The notes below the pieces were generated by a model. That model saw only the letters and a list, made by a program, of their open reading frames with translations. It was not told the origin of the DNA and ran no database searches. Made by a program: the position numbers and the translations under genes. A stretch of DNA of 23,083 nt, from positions 1 through 23,083 of the forward strand of contig JAZQNE010000106.1 in the NCBI GenBank assembly GCA_045627185.1, given 5' to 3'. Shown in pieces: positions 15,345 to 23,083 of this stretch. Position 1 is the stretch's first letter; each line of letters opens with the position of its first letter. The DNA is from SZUA-448 sp045627185. Its GTDB lineage: Bacteria; Bacillota; Clostridia; Lachnospirales; Lachnospiraceae.

Positions 15345-18257
15345 TCATTCCGTATCCAGATTGAATTCCTTGCGTTTGTTAATAATTTCGTTGTTAATGT
15401 TCTTTACGTAATTTTCAAGAGTTTCTCTTGCATCTTCCTGTGAGTTGTAAACGGAATAGAATGCAAACTTAATCTCTCTTTCGGTAAAGTAACCGCCGGC
15501 AACCTCAGGAATTGCCTTAACATACTGCATCTGATTCAAAAGCTGGTTGTAATCGTTGCTGGTCCAGGGCAGATTCCCCAGAGCCTCAAGATTGGCTGTT
15601 GCGACACGGCCCGCAACACCGAGAACATTTTCGATTTCATTGCCGTAATCGCTCTGCGTCTGAGCGCTCATCCACCATTTGAGAAATTCCCAGGAATTTT
15701 CCTTCTTGTCCGAAGTATTCATAATGATGGAAGCTGATTCCCACGCGGATACTTCACGATGTTCTTCGCCGTTTTCATCAATAAAAGCCGGAACAACCGT
15801 AAATCCCCAAAGTCCCCTGATTTCCGGGGCAAATACTTCAAGGTAATTGTAATTTGTGTAGTCACCTATTGCCAAAGGCATTTCGCCTGTTCTGAAACGG
15901 TTGGCAAAATCGAATGTGACAGGCATGCGATAATCGGAATAGTTTCCACTCCACATCTGGAAAGCTGCAATAGCTTCTTCGGAATCAAGTCCGCTCGCCT
16001 TACCGTCCTCTGTATAAAATGCACCGCCATGCTGGTACAGGAACATTGCATATGTCGTATAATCAGGGAAAATGCCGACATTCATGTTGTTTTTCTGAAT
16101 TTCCGCCAGCGTTTTGTAGAATTCATCCCAGTTTGAAGGTACTTCCGCACCTATTTCCTTCAGAATATCCGCACGATAGAACATGACGTGGAAGGACATG
16201 GTCTGTGGAAGTGCATAAACACCTCCGTCATACTGAAACTGGATAAGAGCTTCATCATGGAACCATTTCGTGACTTCTTCAAAATCATCAAACTGCGAAA
16301 GATCGTAAACCGCATGTCTTAATGCATAATTAACAGGCTCCTTGCCGGCTACGTTAAGTGCAACATCCGGGCCTGTTCCCGCAAGGGTTGCCGAAAGAAG
16401 AACATCCTTATTTACAAGCTTAATATTTACCGGGATGTTGTGCTCCGGAACGAAATAATTATCAACAAGTGTTTTGATTGTGTTTGCCTGATCACGGCCG
16501 CTTCCGGAAACACTTGTTACACTGCCCGCATCAGCAAGTACCCAGACTTCAATGGCTTCATCACCGTAAACTTCACCAATGCTGTCATAATCTTCAAAGA
16601 AGCTTGCAAAGAACTTTGCAAACTCATGTGCAAGTTTTTTGAAGAAATTAGCTTTAACCTTTGGTAGTTCTGCTCCGATTTCGGAAACAAGAAGGTAATC
16701 AAGTTCAAGCGGCTGTTCCTTCATGCTGAGTGCCCATGATCCGAGAGCAACTATGTTATCCTTAAAGGCCGACCACTGTTTTGCTATGGTCGAAGGATTT
16801 TTTGTCATTCTGTAAAGCTGATTGATGAGATTGTCCAGCGTTGCGGACTCGCTTCCCTTTGAATCAGCCGAATATTCCTCAACAAGAGAAGCAATCAGGC
16901 GGATTTCATCATATTGTTCCGCCAGAATCTTCAAGGCTTCCGGTGTCTTGGTCTCAAACTGATAATCTCGCATGGTATCAGGGGTACTTCCTATAACCAT
17001 AAGGAGCTTTCTGTATGCCTTGTTAAGCTCATATACCGATTCGTCCGTAAGCCTTAAAATCTGAGAAAGCAGATTTCCCAGGGTTACTTCAAGCCTTATT
17101 TCATGCGTTCCCGCTGTGAGATAAAAGCCGTAGGGTGTACCGTTTTTCCCCGGGGTAAGCATGCACCAGTCATTTTTATACTTAAAATGAAGTTCATCAA
17201 CCTCTTCAAACGGAACTTCACCGTCAATGTAAAGCCTTCTGGATACTGTAACACCGGCCTTAATGTTTTGTCTGAACTTAAGGTCAAGTTCATAGAAGCC
17301 GTCCTCAGGAACTGTAATTTCCCATGCAATCCACTGGCCTATCCGATTCCAGTTTGTTCCGCCAACCGCATTCAGTCTCAGTTTTGATGCACTTGAAGGC
17401 TCAGTCAGCGGAGAAGTTCTGTCCGCAATAGGGTAAAGGGTCGAATCGGATTTCGCCGATGCATATTCGGCCTGATATTTCAGGCTTTCGTCAAGCGACA
17501 CATTTTTCGCTCCGAGCTCCTCATATTTTTTATGGTAATCTTCATAGGAAATAAGGTTTCTTTCCTGCTTAAGCGTTATTTTACCTATAGCGACCGGCTC
17601 TTTTACCGAGTTAAGCGTCAGAGTATTCTTCCCTTTCTTAAATGAGAAAAGAAAAGCATCTGTATAAAAGCCGTCACTGTCCTTACAGAAACTGCTTATC
17701 CACTCCGGTTCTTCAACCTGTCTCGGGCGGACGTCATTATCTCTCGAGTCACGTTCTATTTCTGTCGCGCTTGTCCATATTCTGCTGAATTCCAGATACT
17801 GTGCCTCGCCAAACGGTATTTCACCGTTAATAAGCAGTTCGCGCTCAATAGTGTTATTTTTGCCCTTTACCGGGTAGTAGGTGATTTCGATATTGTAAAG
17901 ACCCGCTTCGTCAACATCAAATTCCCACGTTATTTCACCATTCTCAGTAGTAATTGCAGTAAGTCCGGGAAGTCCTTGGTAATCCTTTTCTGAGGTTATT
18001 CCCTCACTTGCAGACTTATAGTTTCCGCCCTCGATTACAATTTCCTTTTCAGGTCTTGCTTCATCCTTATGGTCCGAATAATAATTTGCATATTCAACCG
18101 TATCACGGATAATTGACAAGGGGTCAAAGTTATCTTTTTCCGATAACCTTGTATATGAAGCCTTTGTTTTAGCCATCCCGCCAATAGAGTTGAATATCAT
18201 CAGAGTGCAAAGCGACAGACATATTATCTTGTTTCTGCTAAACATCTGTTTTTTCAC
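15345..18257 (-). CDS. Giant multi-domain extracellular solute-binding protein
   Basis: At 970 residues this is about twice the usual solute-binding protein length. I place the start at GTG 18257, with GAGGAGG 5 nt upstream; the ATG at 18299 and the one at 18245 lack properly spaced sites. A signal peptide follows (MKKQMFSRNKIICLSLCTLM; likely cleavage after TKA) without a lipobox. Then come two similar beta-sandwich, carbohydrate-binding-like modules: about 70-230 (GLYNIEITYYPV, RELLINGEIPF) and 265-405 (GFYELDLKFRQ, RRLYIDGEVPF). A helical region (405-565) precedes a type 1 binding domain (about 568-970: LAGTGPDVALNVAG, YALPQTMSFHVMFYRADILK, EFLKWWMSAQTQSDYG). It probably captures polysaccharide fragments and feeds the permeases at 13478-15329. 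How it stays at the surface is unclear. Confidence 0.9.
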   Translation of the reverse strand: MKKQMFSRNKIICLSLCTLMIFNSIGGMAKTKASYTRLSEKDNFDPLSIIRDTVEYANYYSDHKDEARPEKEIVIEGGNYKSASEGITSEKDYQGLPGLTAITTENGEITWEFDVDEAGLYNIEITYYPVKGKNNTIERELLINGEIPFGEAQYLEFSRIWTSATEIERDSRDNDVRPRQVEEPEWISSFCKDSDGFYTDAFLFSFKKGKNTLTLNSVKEPVAIGKITLKQERNLISYEDYHKKYEELGAKNVSLDESLKYQAEYASAKSDSTLYPIADRTSPLTEPSSASKLRLNAVGGTNWNRIGQWIAWEITVPEDGFYELDLKFRQNIKAGVTVSRRLYIDGEVPFEEVDELHFKYKNDWCMLTPGKNGTPYGFYLTAGTHEIRLEVTLGNLLSQILRLTDESVYELNKAYRKLLMVIGSTPDTMRDYQFETKTPEALKILAEQYDEIRLIASLVEEYSADSKGSESATLDNLINQLYRMTKNPSTIAKQWSAFKDNIVALGSWALSMKEQPLELDYLLVSEIGAELPKVKANFFKKLAHEFAKFFASFFEDYDSIGEVYGDEAIEVWVLADAGSVTSVSGSGRDQANTIKTLVDNYFVPEHNIPVNIKLVNKDVLLSATLAGTGPDVALNVAGKEPVNYALRHAVYDLSQFDDFEEVTKWFHDEALIQFQYDGGVYALPQTMSFHVMFYRADILKEIGAEVPSNWDEFYKTLAEIQKNNMNVGIFPDYTTYAMFLYQHGGAFYTEDGKASGLDSEEAIAAFQMWSGNYSDYRMPVTFDFANRFRTGEMPLAIGDYTNYNYLEVFAPEIRGLWGFTVVPAFIDENGEEHREVSAWESASIIMNTSDKKENSWEFLKWWMSAQTQSDYGNEIENVLGVAGRVATANLEALGNLPWTSNDYNQLLNQMQYVKAIPEVAGGYFTEREIKFAFYSVYNSQEDARETLENYVKNINNEIINKRKEFNLDTE

Positions 18258-18320
18258 AGCATCCTCCTCAGGGATTGTCTCCGTTTTCTTAAATCGCATA
18301 ATTACAAATTGATAATCTGG

Positions 18321-20330
18321 TTATTTTGTCCATTCACTGACAAAAGAAATACTCATTTTTCCTTCTTCATCAAATTTCACAGGCAGCCAGACATACCTGG
18401 AATCATCAAGTTCATCACTGTTCCAGCGGTCGCCCATATAAATGTACATATCATTGTTTTCATCCGCACAGAAAATGCAGGTACTTTGCGAACGGAAAGT
18501 GTTTTTTGCCGTATCTCCTATGCAGGGATCACCCATATTAACCCATTCGCCGAAAAGCGAATCAGCCATGGCATAACTTGCCTGATTCGGATCCCAGCCT
18601 GTGCAGCCGGAGGTCATAAGATAGTATTTTCCGTTTCTCTTAAAGAGTGCGGGGCCTTCTCTTTGTGCACCCGGGAATATCCGGACGAAGTCTCTGCCGT
18701 ACACGGCATCCTTCGGATCCGTAGCAAGTCCCGTGAACTCTTCATTAAGCTTTGAAAGATAAAGAGTAAGGTTTTCTTCACTTGCATAGATGATATAAGC
18801 TGTCCCGTCATCATCAATAAACAAGTTCATGTCTCTTGCCATGCCCTTACTTGACGGATGGTAGTCATGCTGGTCTTCCGGGCATACATTCAGGCGATAT
18901 CTGTCAATAAACCTGAAAGGTCCGTAGGGTGAATCACTTATTGCAACACCGGCAGATGCGGCAGCATAATTTGAGTTGCTGGTAGCCGTGGGGCCATCTG
19001 CATGGAACCAAAGGATGTACTTTCCGGTTTTTTCATTGTAAATAAGCTTCGGTCTTTCAATAACTGAGGTCGAATCATTAATGCAAAGGTAAACATTGTC
19101 AAGCTGTTCCTTTGTGTAATCCGCATAAAGGTCCTTGAAATACTGCTCAGTATCAAGTTGCTCGCGTGAATGCACATTTCTCATAACCGTACCTTCAAAA
19201 GTCCAGTTATAAAGGTCATCAGAGCTGTATGCATTAATACCGCCACGATACCCGTTAGTTTTATCTTCTCCTATCCACCACCATTTTTCCACAAGCTCGC
19301 CTGTTTCACGGTCAGGGACAGAAAGTCTCTGAATCTGTCCGCCATGTGCTTGGATCGGTGTGGCCTCAGTATCAAGCCACACCTCTCCGGGATTAAAGGA
19401 TGAATAAATGATTTTCATTTCAAGATTGTCATATGTATCCTTAAGTTTCATACAAAGCTCCTTATAATCAATATTGTCCGCAGGCTTTGAAAGAGCGCTC
19501 GCAACTTCGGAAGAAACGCTCTTAAGCGGTTGCAAAGTTGTCTCAGTATAAACTGAGTCCATATCTTCTTTATAAAGAAGCTTTCCGGCAAACAGTTCAA
19601 GCCACTCTCTGTCATATTCGGGAACCGCTTCTATTTTAATATAAGTAAGCATGGGGCTTTGCATCTTGTCCTTACCGCGTTTAAGATTTGTAACACGGAT
19701 ATCCAGCATGCCGTCCGTTACGGTCTGTTCGCAGACCAGCTCAGTAATTGTATATTTGAATATCTTTTCCTGCGAAACAAGCGTATTGCCCTCCGCAAGG
19801 ATATCTATTTTTCGTACGCTGAACGGATTATAGAAGCCACATACTATTCTGTAGGTGCCTTTTGGAACTCCGAAGCTGTAGCAGATACCGCTTTGTTCAG
19901 TCCATACGGAGGTTTCCTGATCAACCAGTCTGCTGTATTCCGTAATTCCGCTTCCGGTTGTATCTTTACCCGTAATCACGGAAGGGTCAGACACATAACC
20001 CCATTGGATTTTTGTCTTTTGATCCATGCCAAAATCCATATCCGAAACCGACTGATACAGTCCCAATGCTGAAGACGCGGGCGCTCCACAGTCAACCAGA
20101 TACAGCAGCATATTGTTTTCAAATAATTCTGTGTGAGAAAATACAGGAAAATCATTACCCGAAGGGGTTGTTCCTGTAGGTGAAACGGCAGGAGACGGTG
20201 TTCCCGAAATGCCTGCTGCAGATGCTGTCGGATTCCCATCTGATACTTTCTGACAGCCACAAAAAATGATTGAAAGGGCAATTACAGCCAGTGCCCCCAA
20301 AAAAGATTTTTGCCTAAATCTATGTCCCAT
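18321..20330 (-). CDS. GH43-type lipoprotein glycosidase, exo-beta-1,3-galactanase-like
   Basis: This 669-residue secreted protein has a signal peptide with a slightly atypical lipobox (IFCGC, Cys26), a Ser/Thr/Pro-rich linker, a malectin-like beta-sandwich (about 75-235: LYLVDCG, GTYRIVCGFYNPF) and a C-terminal five-bladed GH43 domain (about 315-669). Diagnostic segments are PIQAHGGQI, ERPKLIYNEKTGKYILWFHA, ARDMNLFIDDDGTAYIIY, REGPALFKRNGKYYLMTS and FRSQST. These resemble subfamily 24, where the usual Asp base is missing and a Gln has been proposed to replace it; here Glu558 would be the acid and Gln615 the base. Substrate prediction: beta-1,3-galactan or arabinogalactan, released outside the cell for import. 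The ATG at 20330 follows GGGGGA; an in-frame TTG at 20342 is less likely. It is the first gene of the operon. Confidence 0.85.
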   Translation of the reverse strand: MGHRFRQKSFLGALAVIALSIIFCGCQKVSDGNPTASAAGISGTPSPAVSPTGTTPSGNDFPVFSHTELFENNMLLYLVDCGAPASSALGLYQSVSDMDFGMDQKTKIQWGYVSDPSVITGKDTTGSGITEYSRLVDQETSVWTEQSGICYSFGVPKGTYRIVCGFYNPFSVRKIDILAEGNTLVSQEKIFKYTITELVCEQTVTDGMLDIRVTNLKRGKDKMQSPMLTYIKIEAVPEYDREWLELFAGKLLYKEDMDSVYTETTLQPLKSVSSEVASALSKPADNIDYKELCMKLKDTYDNLEMKIIYSSFNPGEVWLDTEATPIQAHGGQIQRLSVPDRETGELVEKWWWIGEDKTNGYRGGINAYSSDDLYNWTFEGTVMRNVHSREQLDTEQYFKDLYADYTKEQLDNVYLCINDSTSVIERPKLIYNEKTGKYILWFHADGPTATSNSNYAAASAGVAISDSPYGPFRFIDRYRLNVCPEDQHDYHPSSKGMARDMNLFIDDDGTAYIIYASEENLTLYLSKLNEEFTGLATDPKDAVYGRDFVRIFPGAQREGPALFKRNGKYYLMTSGCTGWDPNQASYAMADSLFGEWVNMGDPCIGDTAKNTFRSQSTCIFCADENNDMYIYMGDRWNSDELDDSRYVWLPVKFDEEGKMSISFVSEWTK

Positions 20331-20418
20331 GTCGTCCCCCAAAAAACGTACAAAAGTGCAATCGGCAATTTATACATATTTACTACTACGTTTCATACTA
20401 TACCACGATTCTTTTGAC

Positions 20419-20436
20419 ATTGCAATCGTTTGCAAT
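20419..20436. promoter_or_regulatory. LacI/CcpA-type operator O1 (near-perfect 18-bp palindrome)
   Basis: ATTGCAATCGTTTGCAAT is symmetric around a central CG with one asymmetric base pair. It also fits the cre consensus TGNAANCGNNNNCA, so either the operon's own LacI-family regulator or CcpA may bind. It covers the predicted transcription start of the promoter at 20444-20449, as expected for a repressor site. Confidence 0.75.
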
Positions 20437-20443
20437 AACAATT

Positions 20444-20449
20444 TGTATA
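20444..20449 (-). promoter_or_regulatory. Candidate extended -10 promoter of the glycan operon
   Basis: On the minus strand TGGTATACA gives an extended -10 (TG-N-TATACA, 5 of 6 bases). The -35 position 17 bp upstream, GTGCAA at 20467-20472, is poor. The predicted start near 20437 falls at the edge of operator O1. An alternative, TTGCAA-N17-TACAAT, lies at 20509-20537 and overlaps operator O2. Confidence 0.5.
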
Positions 20450-20531
20450 CCACTTTTTTGGTAATATTGCACAAAGACTTTTTTGCTTTATTCGTTAAAA
20501 CGCAAATTATTGTAGATATTTTGTCAAATTG

Positions 20532-20547
20532 TTGCAAACGTTTGCAA
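20532..20547. promoter_or_regulatory. LacI/CcpA-type operator O2 (perfect 16-bp palindrome)
   Basis: TTGCAAACGTTTGCAA is a perfect palindrome centred on CG, the usual architecture for LacI-family operators; it also satisfies the cre consensus. Its centre is 112 bp from that of O1, a distance compatible with looping by a tetrameric or bridged repressor. It shares TTGCAA half-sites with O1. Confidence 0.8.
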
Positions 20548-20725
20548 TTATATAAATTGAAGATACTTTTTGAAATCCTTTTACCTCATAATAAATGTTT
20601 AAGCTCTGTTTCTCTGTAAACTGTAAAAAAAATAGCTTCAAGAAGCATTTTGTTCAGATAAATCCTGCTCTTCCAAGCCATTTTTGCCTTCTGTTCTATT
20701 GTCGTTATTTTGCATATTATTGCGC

Positions 20726-20779
20726 AAAAAACCGTACCTCTGAGCACTGAAATCCCTTATACGTGCACAGGGTACGGTT
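20726..20779 (-). terminator. Intrinsic terminator after the MacB-like gene, with a promoter nested in it
   Basis: The arms 20730-20747 and 20763-20779 pair with 9 bp, a bulge and a shorter imperfect distal stem (one A-A mismatch). T residues follow on the minus strand (20726-20731). It starts 12 nt after the transporter stop codon and should end that gene. Confidence 0.75.
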
Positions 20780-20784
20780 GTCAA
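20756..20784 (-). promoter_or_regulatory. Predicted promoter inside module copy 2
   Basis: On the minus strand TTGACA (20779-20784), a 17-bp spacer and TATAAG (20756-20761; 5 of 6) form a strong sigma-A promoter directed at the glycan operon. It would give a leader of about 420 nt that crosses both operators. Whether it fires, or is kept silent by a repressor roadblock, cannot be judged from sequence. Confidence 0.6.
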
Positions 20785-20791
20785 GTAATAT

Positions 20792-23083
20792 TTAGTTTTG
20801 AGAAGAATGTTTTAACATTTCTGTAGGTTTCTGATTCAAATACTGTTTTAAGGGTAAAATAATTAACCCCATACTCAAAACAGCAAGTGTCAGAATAACA
20901 AATAAATAAAGCGCCATATCGAACGACAGAACAGAAATATTATACTCTATATACATGCTCCGATATTTATAATTAACAATTCTCAGAACACATGTAATTA
21001 GCAGACCGGCTAATAAAACCGATGTAATCACTATTCCTGCCGCATCCAAAACAAAAACGTCATAGCAGCTTTTTTTTCTTACTCCCAATATTCTGTAAAT
21101 GCCTATTTCGCCAAGTGAATCTCTTACAATGAAGCCCATACAGTTAAGCAAAGCAAGCACTGCTATAAGAAGCACAATTCCCAAAGCCAACCCCACATAT
21201 GGTCGAATTCTCTCAAACGTGTGGCTCGTCCACTCCATTTCCAGAGCAGCATATTCATCTACAAGCAGGCCGCTGTTTTTTATTTTTTTACCAATTCCCT
21301 GAATGTTATCAGAAAGCTTCAACATCAAACGATCGGGTTCATAATAAAAATAAGCAGCTTCAATCTCATCCCACTTGCTTTTGGAGACCAACACATTCGG
21401 CACTTCAGAATTTGCTTCATATACGCCTACCACATTGATTCCATTTGGAAATATATCATACAGGTTAAGAATATCCGAGTAGAAATTCTCAAATGTCGGA
21501 TTATGCAAATCAATAAAATCATAATGCAAGCCTTCAAAATCTATTCCCTGATTGAAGAATTCTTCTCCGAGTGCTTCAGACAAAACCTCGTCACTCACCA
21601 AAACTTCATTATCACCATTTGGCATTTTTCCGGCCATTATTGCAGGAGTAAATATTTCATTGCTTCCATATGAAAGGCTTCTGCTGACATATTGCGAAAA
21701 TCTTCCTTCATACAGGAAATCACCACCAACCAGAGAAACAGATGTATCTGTTGTGAATTGTTCCAAACCAGTCACCGCAAGATTATACACATTATCCAAT
21801 TTATAATCGTCAACTTTTGTTGTTTGTCCAAGCAGGCTTTTTTGTCGAATATTATTCTCTATATAGTCAGTCTGAATCACTCCGACAATGGTACATTCTC
21901 CCGAATCGGTCAGCACAACATCCCCTTTATTTACACCAAGAGCATCCAAAAGAAAGTCCGTTAGTGCAACCTCATTGAAATTCTCCGGAAGTTTTCCATC
22001 AATAACCAGCTTCGGACAGTTATTCGCCCTAAAAGTAACCACCCAACCCTGATATTTCCCATTACTTGCGGAGAATGATTGAAAATTACTCTTTAAGACA
22101 TTTTCCTCCCCAAAGTTTTTCACCATGTTTTTGTACAATAATTCCCCTTTGGAAACAGATTTGCTTTCCCAAACCTGGAAAACATCCGTATACTCAACCG
22201 AATCAATTAAGGGAACAAAAGTAAAATTTTCCTGTGAAAGATGCTTTTCAAGTATTTTACTGTAGTCATAGGAGTAAAGACTGCAAGCAAAAAAAGAGAG
22301 GCAGGCTGTCAATGCAAGTAAAGCAGCGGATACAAAATGTTTGCCAAACGATGCCTTGATTTTTCTCCTGACAATTGTTATTAATTTGCGGAGCGAAAAT
22401 CCACATAATTTAGGCTGTGAAAGCATTTCCTCCTCATTCGCTGAGTTAACATTTAATTCATCCGACTCTGCTGTATTCGAAATGATTTCTCCATTGCTCA
22501 TTTCAATAATTTTGTCAGCATACTCAAGAGCAATGCTCTTATCATGCGTAACAGCTACAACCAGCGCATCGGAGGAAATATGTTTCAGCAGGTTCCAGAT
22601 ATCTTTACTTGCAGTTTCATCAAGATGCCCTGTCGGTTCATCAGCCAATATCATTATGGGATTTTTGATAATTGCCCGGGCAATTGCCACTCTCTGCTTT
22701 TGACCTCCGCTCAGGCTTCCGACCGCTCGACGTTCGTAATTTGGAAGGTCCACAAGCTCAAGTGCTTTATCTATGCTCATGCAGCCATCTGCTTCCTTAC
22801 GAATAGAAGTAACCAAAAGAAGATTATCCTCAACAGTTAAATCTTCTAACAATTGATAGTCCTGAAACACAAACCCTACATTTGCATTTCGAAAATCGTC
22901 CCATTCTCTCTCCGTTTGAGATACTATATTTTTTTTACCAATAAATATTTCCCCATTATCGCACGAAACAAGTCCGGCAATTGTATATAAAAAAGTGGTT
23001 TTTCCACACCCGTTTTTACCGAGAATTATAACCAGACCTCTATTGGGCAAAGAAACAGAAATATTGTTCAGAGCAGTGACCAT
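20792..23083 (-). CDS. MacB-like ABC transporter: ATPase fused to FtsX-type permease (5' end outside window)
   Basis: At least 763 residues; the frame stays open to the right edge and the first visible methionine is probably internal, because the usual opening strand of the ATPase is missing. The ATPase (1-200) has Walker A GKNGCGKTT (22-30), the Q-loop at Gln74, signature LSGGQ (124-128), Walker B ILADE (145-149), D-loop and His180. One membrane segment (about 250-270), a large outer domain (about 271-628) and three membrane segments (about 629-653, 674-701, 719-745) follow, with the FtsX loop RILGVRKKSCYDVFV between the first two of these. Such proteins act mechanically on extracytoplasmic substrates rather than importing sugars; the substrate is unknown. 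It looks more AT-rich than the glycan operon and is separated from it by a terminator. Confidence 0.88.
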   Translation of the reverse strand: MVTALNNISVSLPNRGLVIILGKNGCGKTTFLYTIAGLVSCDNGEIFIGKKNIVSQTEREWDDFRNANVGFVFQDYQLLEDLTVEDNLLLVTSIRKEADGCMSIDKALELVDLPNYERRAVGSLSGGQKQRVAIARAIIKNPIMILADEPTGHLDETASKDIWNLLKHISSDALVVAVTHDKSIALEYADKIIEMSNGEIISNTAESDELNVNSANEEEMLSQPKLCGFSLRKLITIVRRKIKASFGKHFVSAALLALTACLSFFACSLYSYDYSKILEKHLSQENFTFVPLIDSVEYTDVFQVWESKSVSKGELLYKNMVKNFGEENVLKSNFQSFSASNGKYQGWVVTFRANNCPKLVIDGKLPENFNEVALTDFLLDALGVNKGDVVLTDSGECTIVGVIQTDYIENNIRQKSLLGQTTKVDDYKLDNVYNLAVTGLEQFTTDTSVSLVGGDFLYEGRFSQYVSRSLSYGSNEIFTPAIMAGKMPNGDNEVLVSDEVLSEALGEEFFNQGIDFEGLHYDFIDLHNPTFENFYSDILNLYDIFPNGINVVGVYEANSEVPNVLVSKSKWDEIEAAYFYYEPDRLMLKLSDNIQGIGKKIKNSGLLVDEYAALEMEWTSHTFERIRPYVGLALGIVLLIAVLALLNCMGFIVRDSLGEIGIYRILGVRKKSCYDVFVLDAAGIVITSVLLAGLLITCVLRIVNYKYRSMYIEYNISVLSFDMALYLFVILTLAVLSMGLIILPLKQYLNQKPTEMLKHSSQN

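Larger units (their letters stand above)
20726..20786 (-). repeat. Dispersed promoter-in-terminator module, copy 2
   Basis: This is the second copy of the element at 4033-4094. The 30 bases at 20757-20786 are identical to 4065-4094 and the 17 bases at 20726-20742 are identical to 4033-4049; the loop between them differs in sequence and is one base shorter. The orientation relative to transcription is the same. Confidence 0.85.
20343..20791. other. 449-bp regulatory intergenic region at the head of the glycan operon
   Basis: No gene is visible on either strand. Reading in the direction of transcription it holds the promoter-in-terminator module copy 2 (20726-20786), an AT-rich stretch (20550-20720) in which I see only a weak 5-bp hairpin, a 16-bp palindromic operator (20532-20547), an extended -10 promoter (20444-20449), a second operator (20419-20436) and a leader of about 107 nt before the GH43 start. 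Confidence 0.8.

Noticed and set aside
18309..18755. Plus-strand open frame of 148 codons at the 3' end of the GH43 gene
   Set aside because: It lies wholly antisense to conserved GH43 blades and has no recognisable domain; a shadow of the minus-strand gene. The same holds for the other plus-strand frames across 1-23083.
20522..20527. TTGACA on the minus strand next to operator O2
   Set aside because: The matching -10 position 17 bp downstream reads TGCGTT, so it does not form a promoter by itself.
20635..20646. GCTTCAAGAAGC hairpin in the operon-head spacer
   Set aside because: Only 5 bp with a 2-nt loop, no U-tract in the direction of transcription and no link to a gene end.
1..23083. CRISPR array, tRNA/rRNA genes, insertion sequences, prophage or toxin-antitoxin genes
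   Set aside because: No regularly spaced repeats, cloverleaf-like segments, transposase motifs or small paired genes were seen; the only dispersed repeat noticed is the 62-bp promoter-terminator module.

Overview
The window looks like a chromosomal segment of a Gram-positive anaerobe of the class Clostridia, probably Lachnospiraceae-like. The grounds are the rpsL-rpsG-fusA-tuf order, strong AGGAGG ribosome-binding sites, TTGACA/TATAAT promoters, Firmicutes-type lipoproteins, and CUT1 sugar transporters that lack their own ATPase. The genus cannot be fixed by eye. Every gene I accept lies on the minus strand, so transcription runs from high to low coordinates.

Region 1 (1-4094) is the str operon: rpsL, rpsG, fusA and the first 150 codons of tuf. 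A consensus promoter lies at 4064-4092 and a second one lies just before tuf at 550-578. Two of the starts are non-ATG (GTG for rpsG, TTG for fusA), and several stem-loops sit directly upstream of ribosome-binding sites.

Region 2 (4109-20330) is one long glycan-utilisation operon of eleven genes. In transcription order these are: a GH43-type lipoprotein glycosidase that most resembles exo-beta-1,3-galactanases (subfamily 24-like); a very large 970-residue solute-binding protein carrying two beta-sandwich modules; a CUT1 permease pair; a membrane-anchored NHL-propeller/TPR protein; a YIP1-type membrane protein; a membrane-anchored DUF5696-like protein; a second CUT1 permease pair; a conventional lipoprotein solute-binding protein; and a LacI-family regulator. 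No ABC ATPase is present, so a shared MsmX/MsmK-type ATPase elsewhere presumably powers both importers. The head of the operon (20343-20791) carries two LacI/CcpA-type palindromes and a candidate extended -10 promoter.

Region 3 (20792-23083) is the 3' part of an unrelated, apparently more AT-rich MacB-like ATPase-FtsX fusion.

Two observations stand out. First, a roughly 62-bp module occurs twice, at 4033-4094 and 20726-20786. In each copy a complete sigma-A promoter lies inside the hairpin of an intrinsic terminator. One copy precedes the str operon and the other precedes the glycan operon, and they share a 30-nt identical block. Second, the propeller-TPR/YIP1/DUF5696 trio sits between two CUT1 importers. 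It is a coherent membrane-bound set without an assigned function and may be an accessory or sensing complex for glycan uptake.
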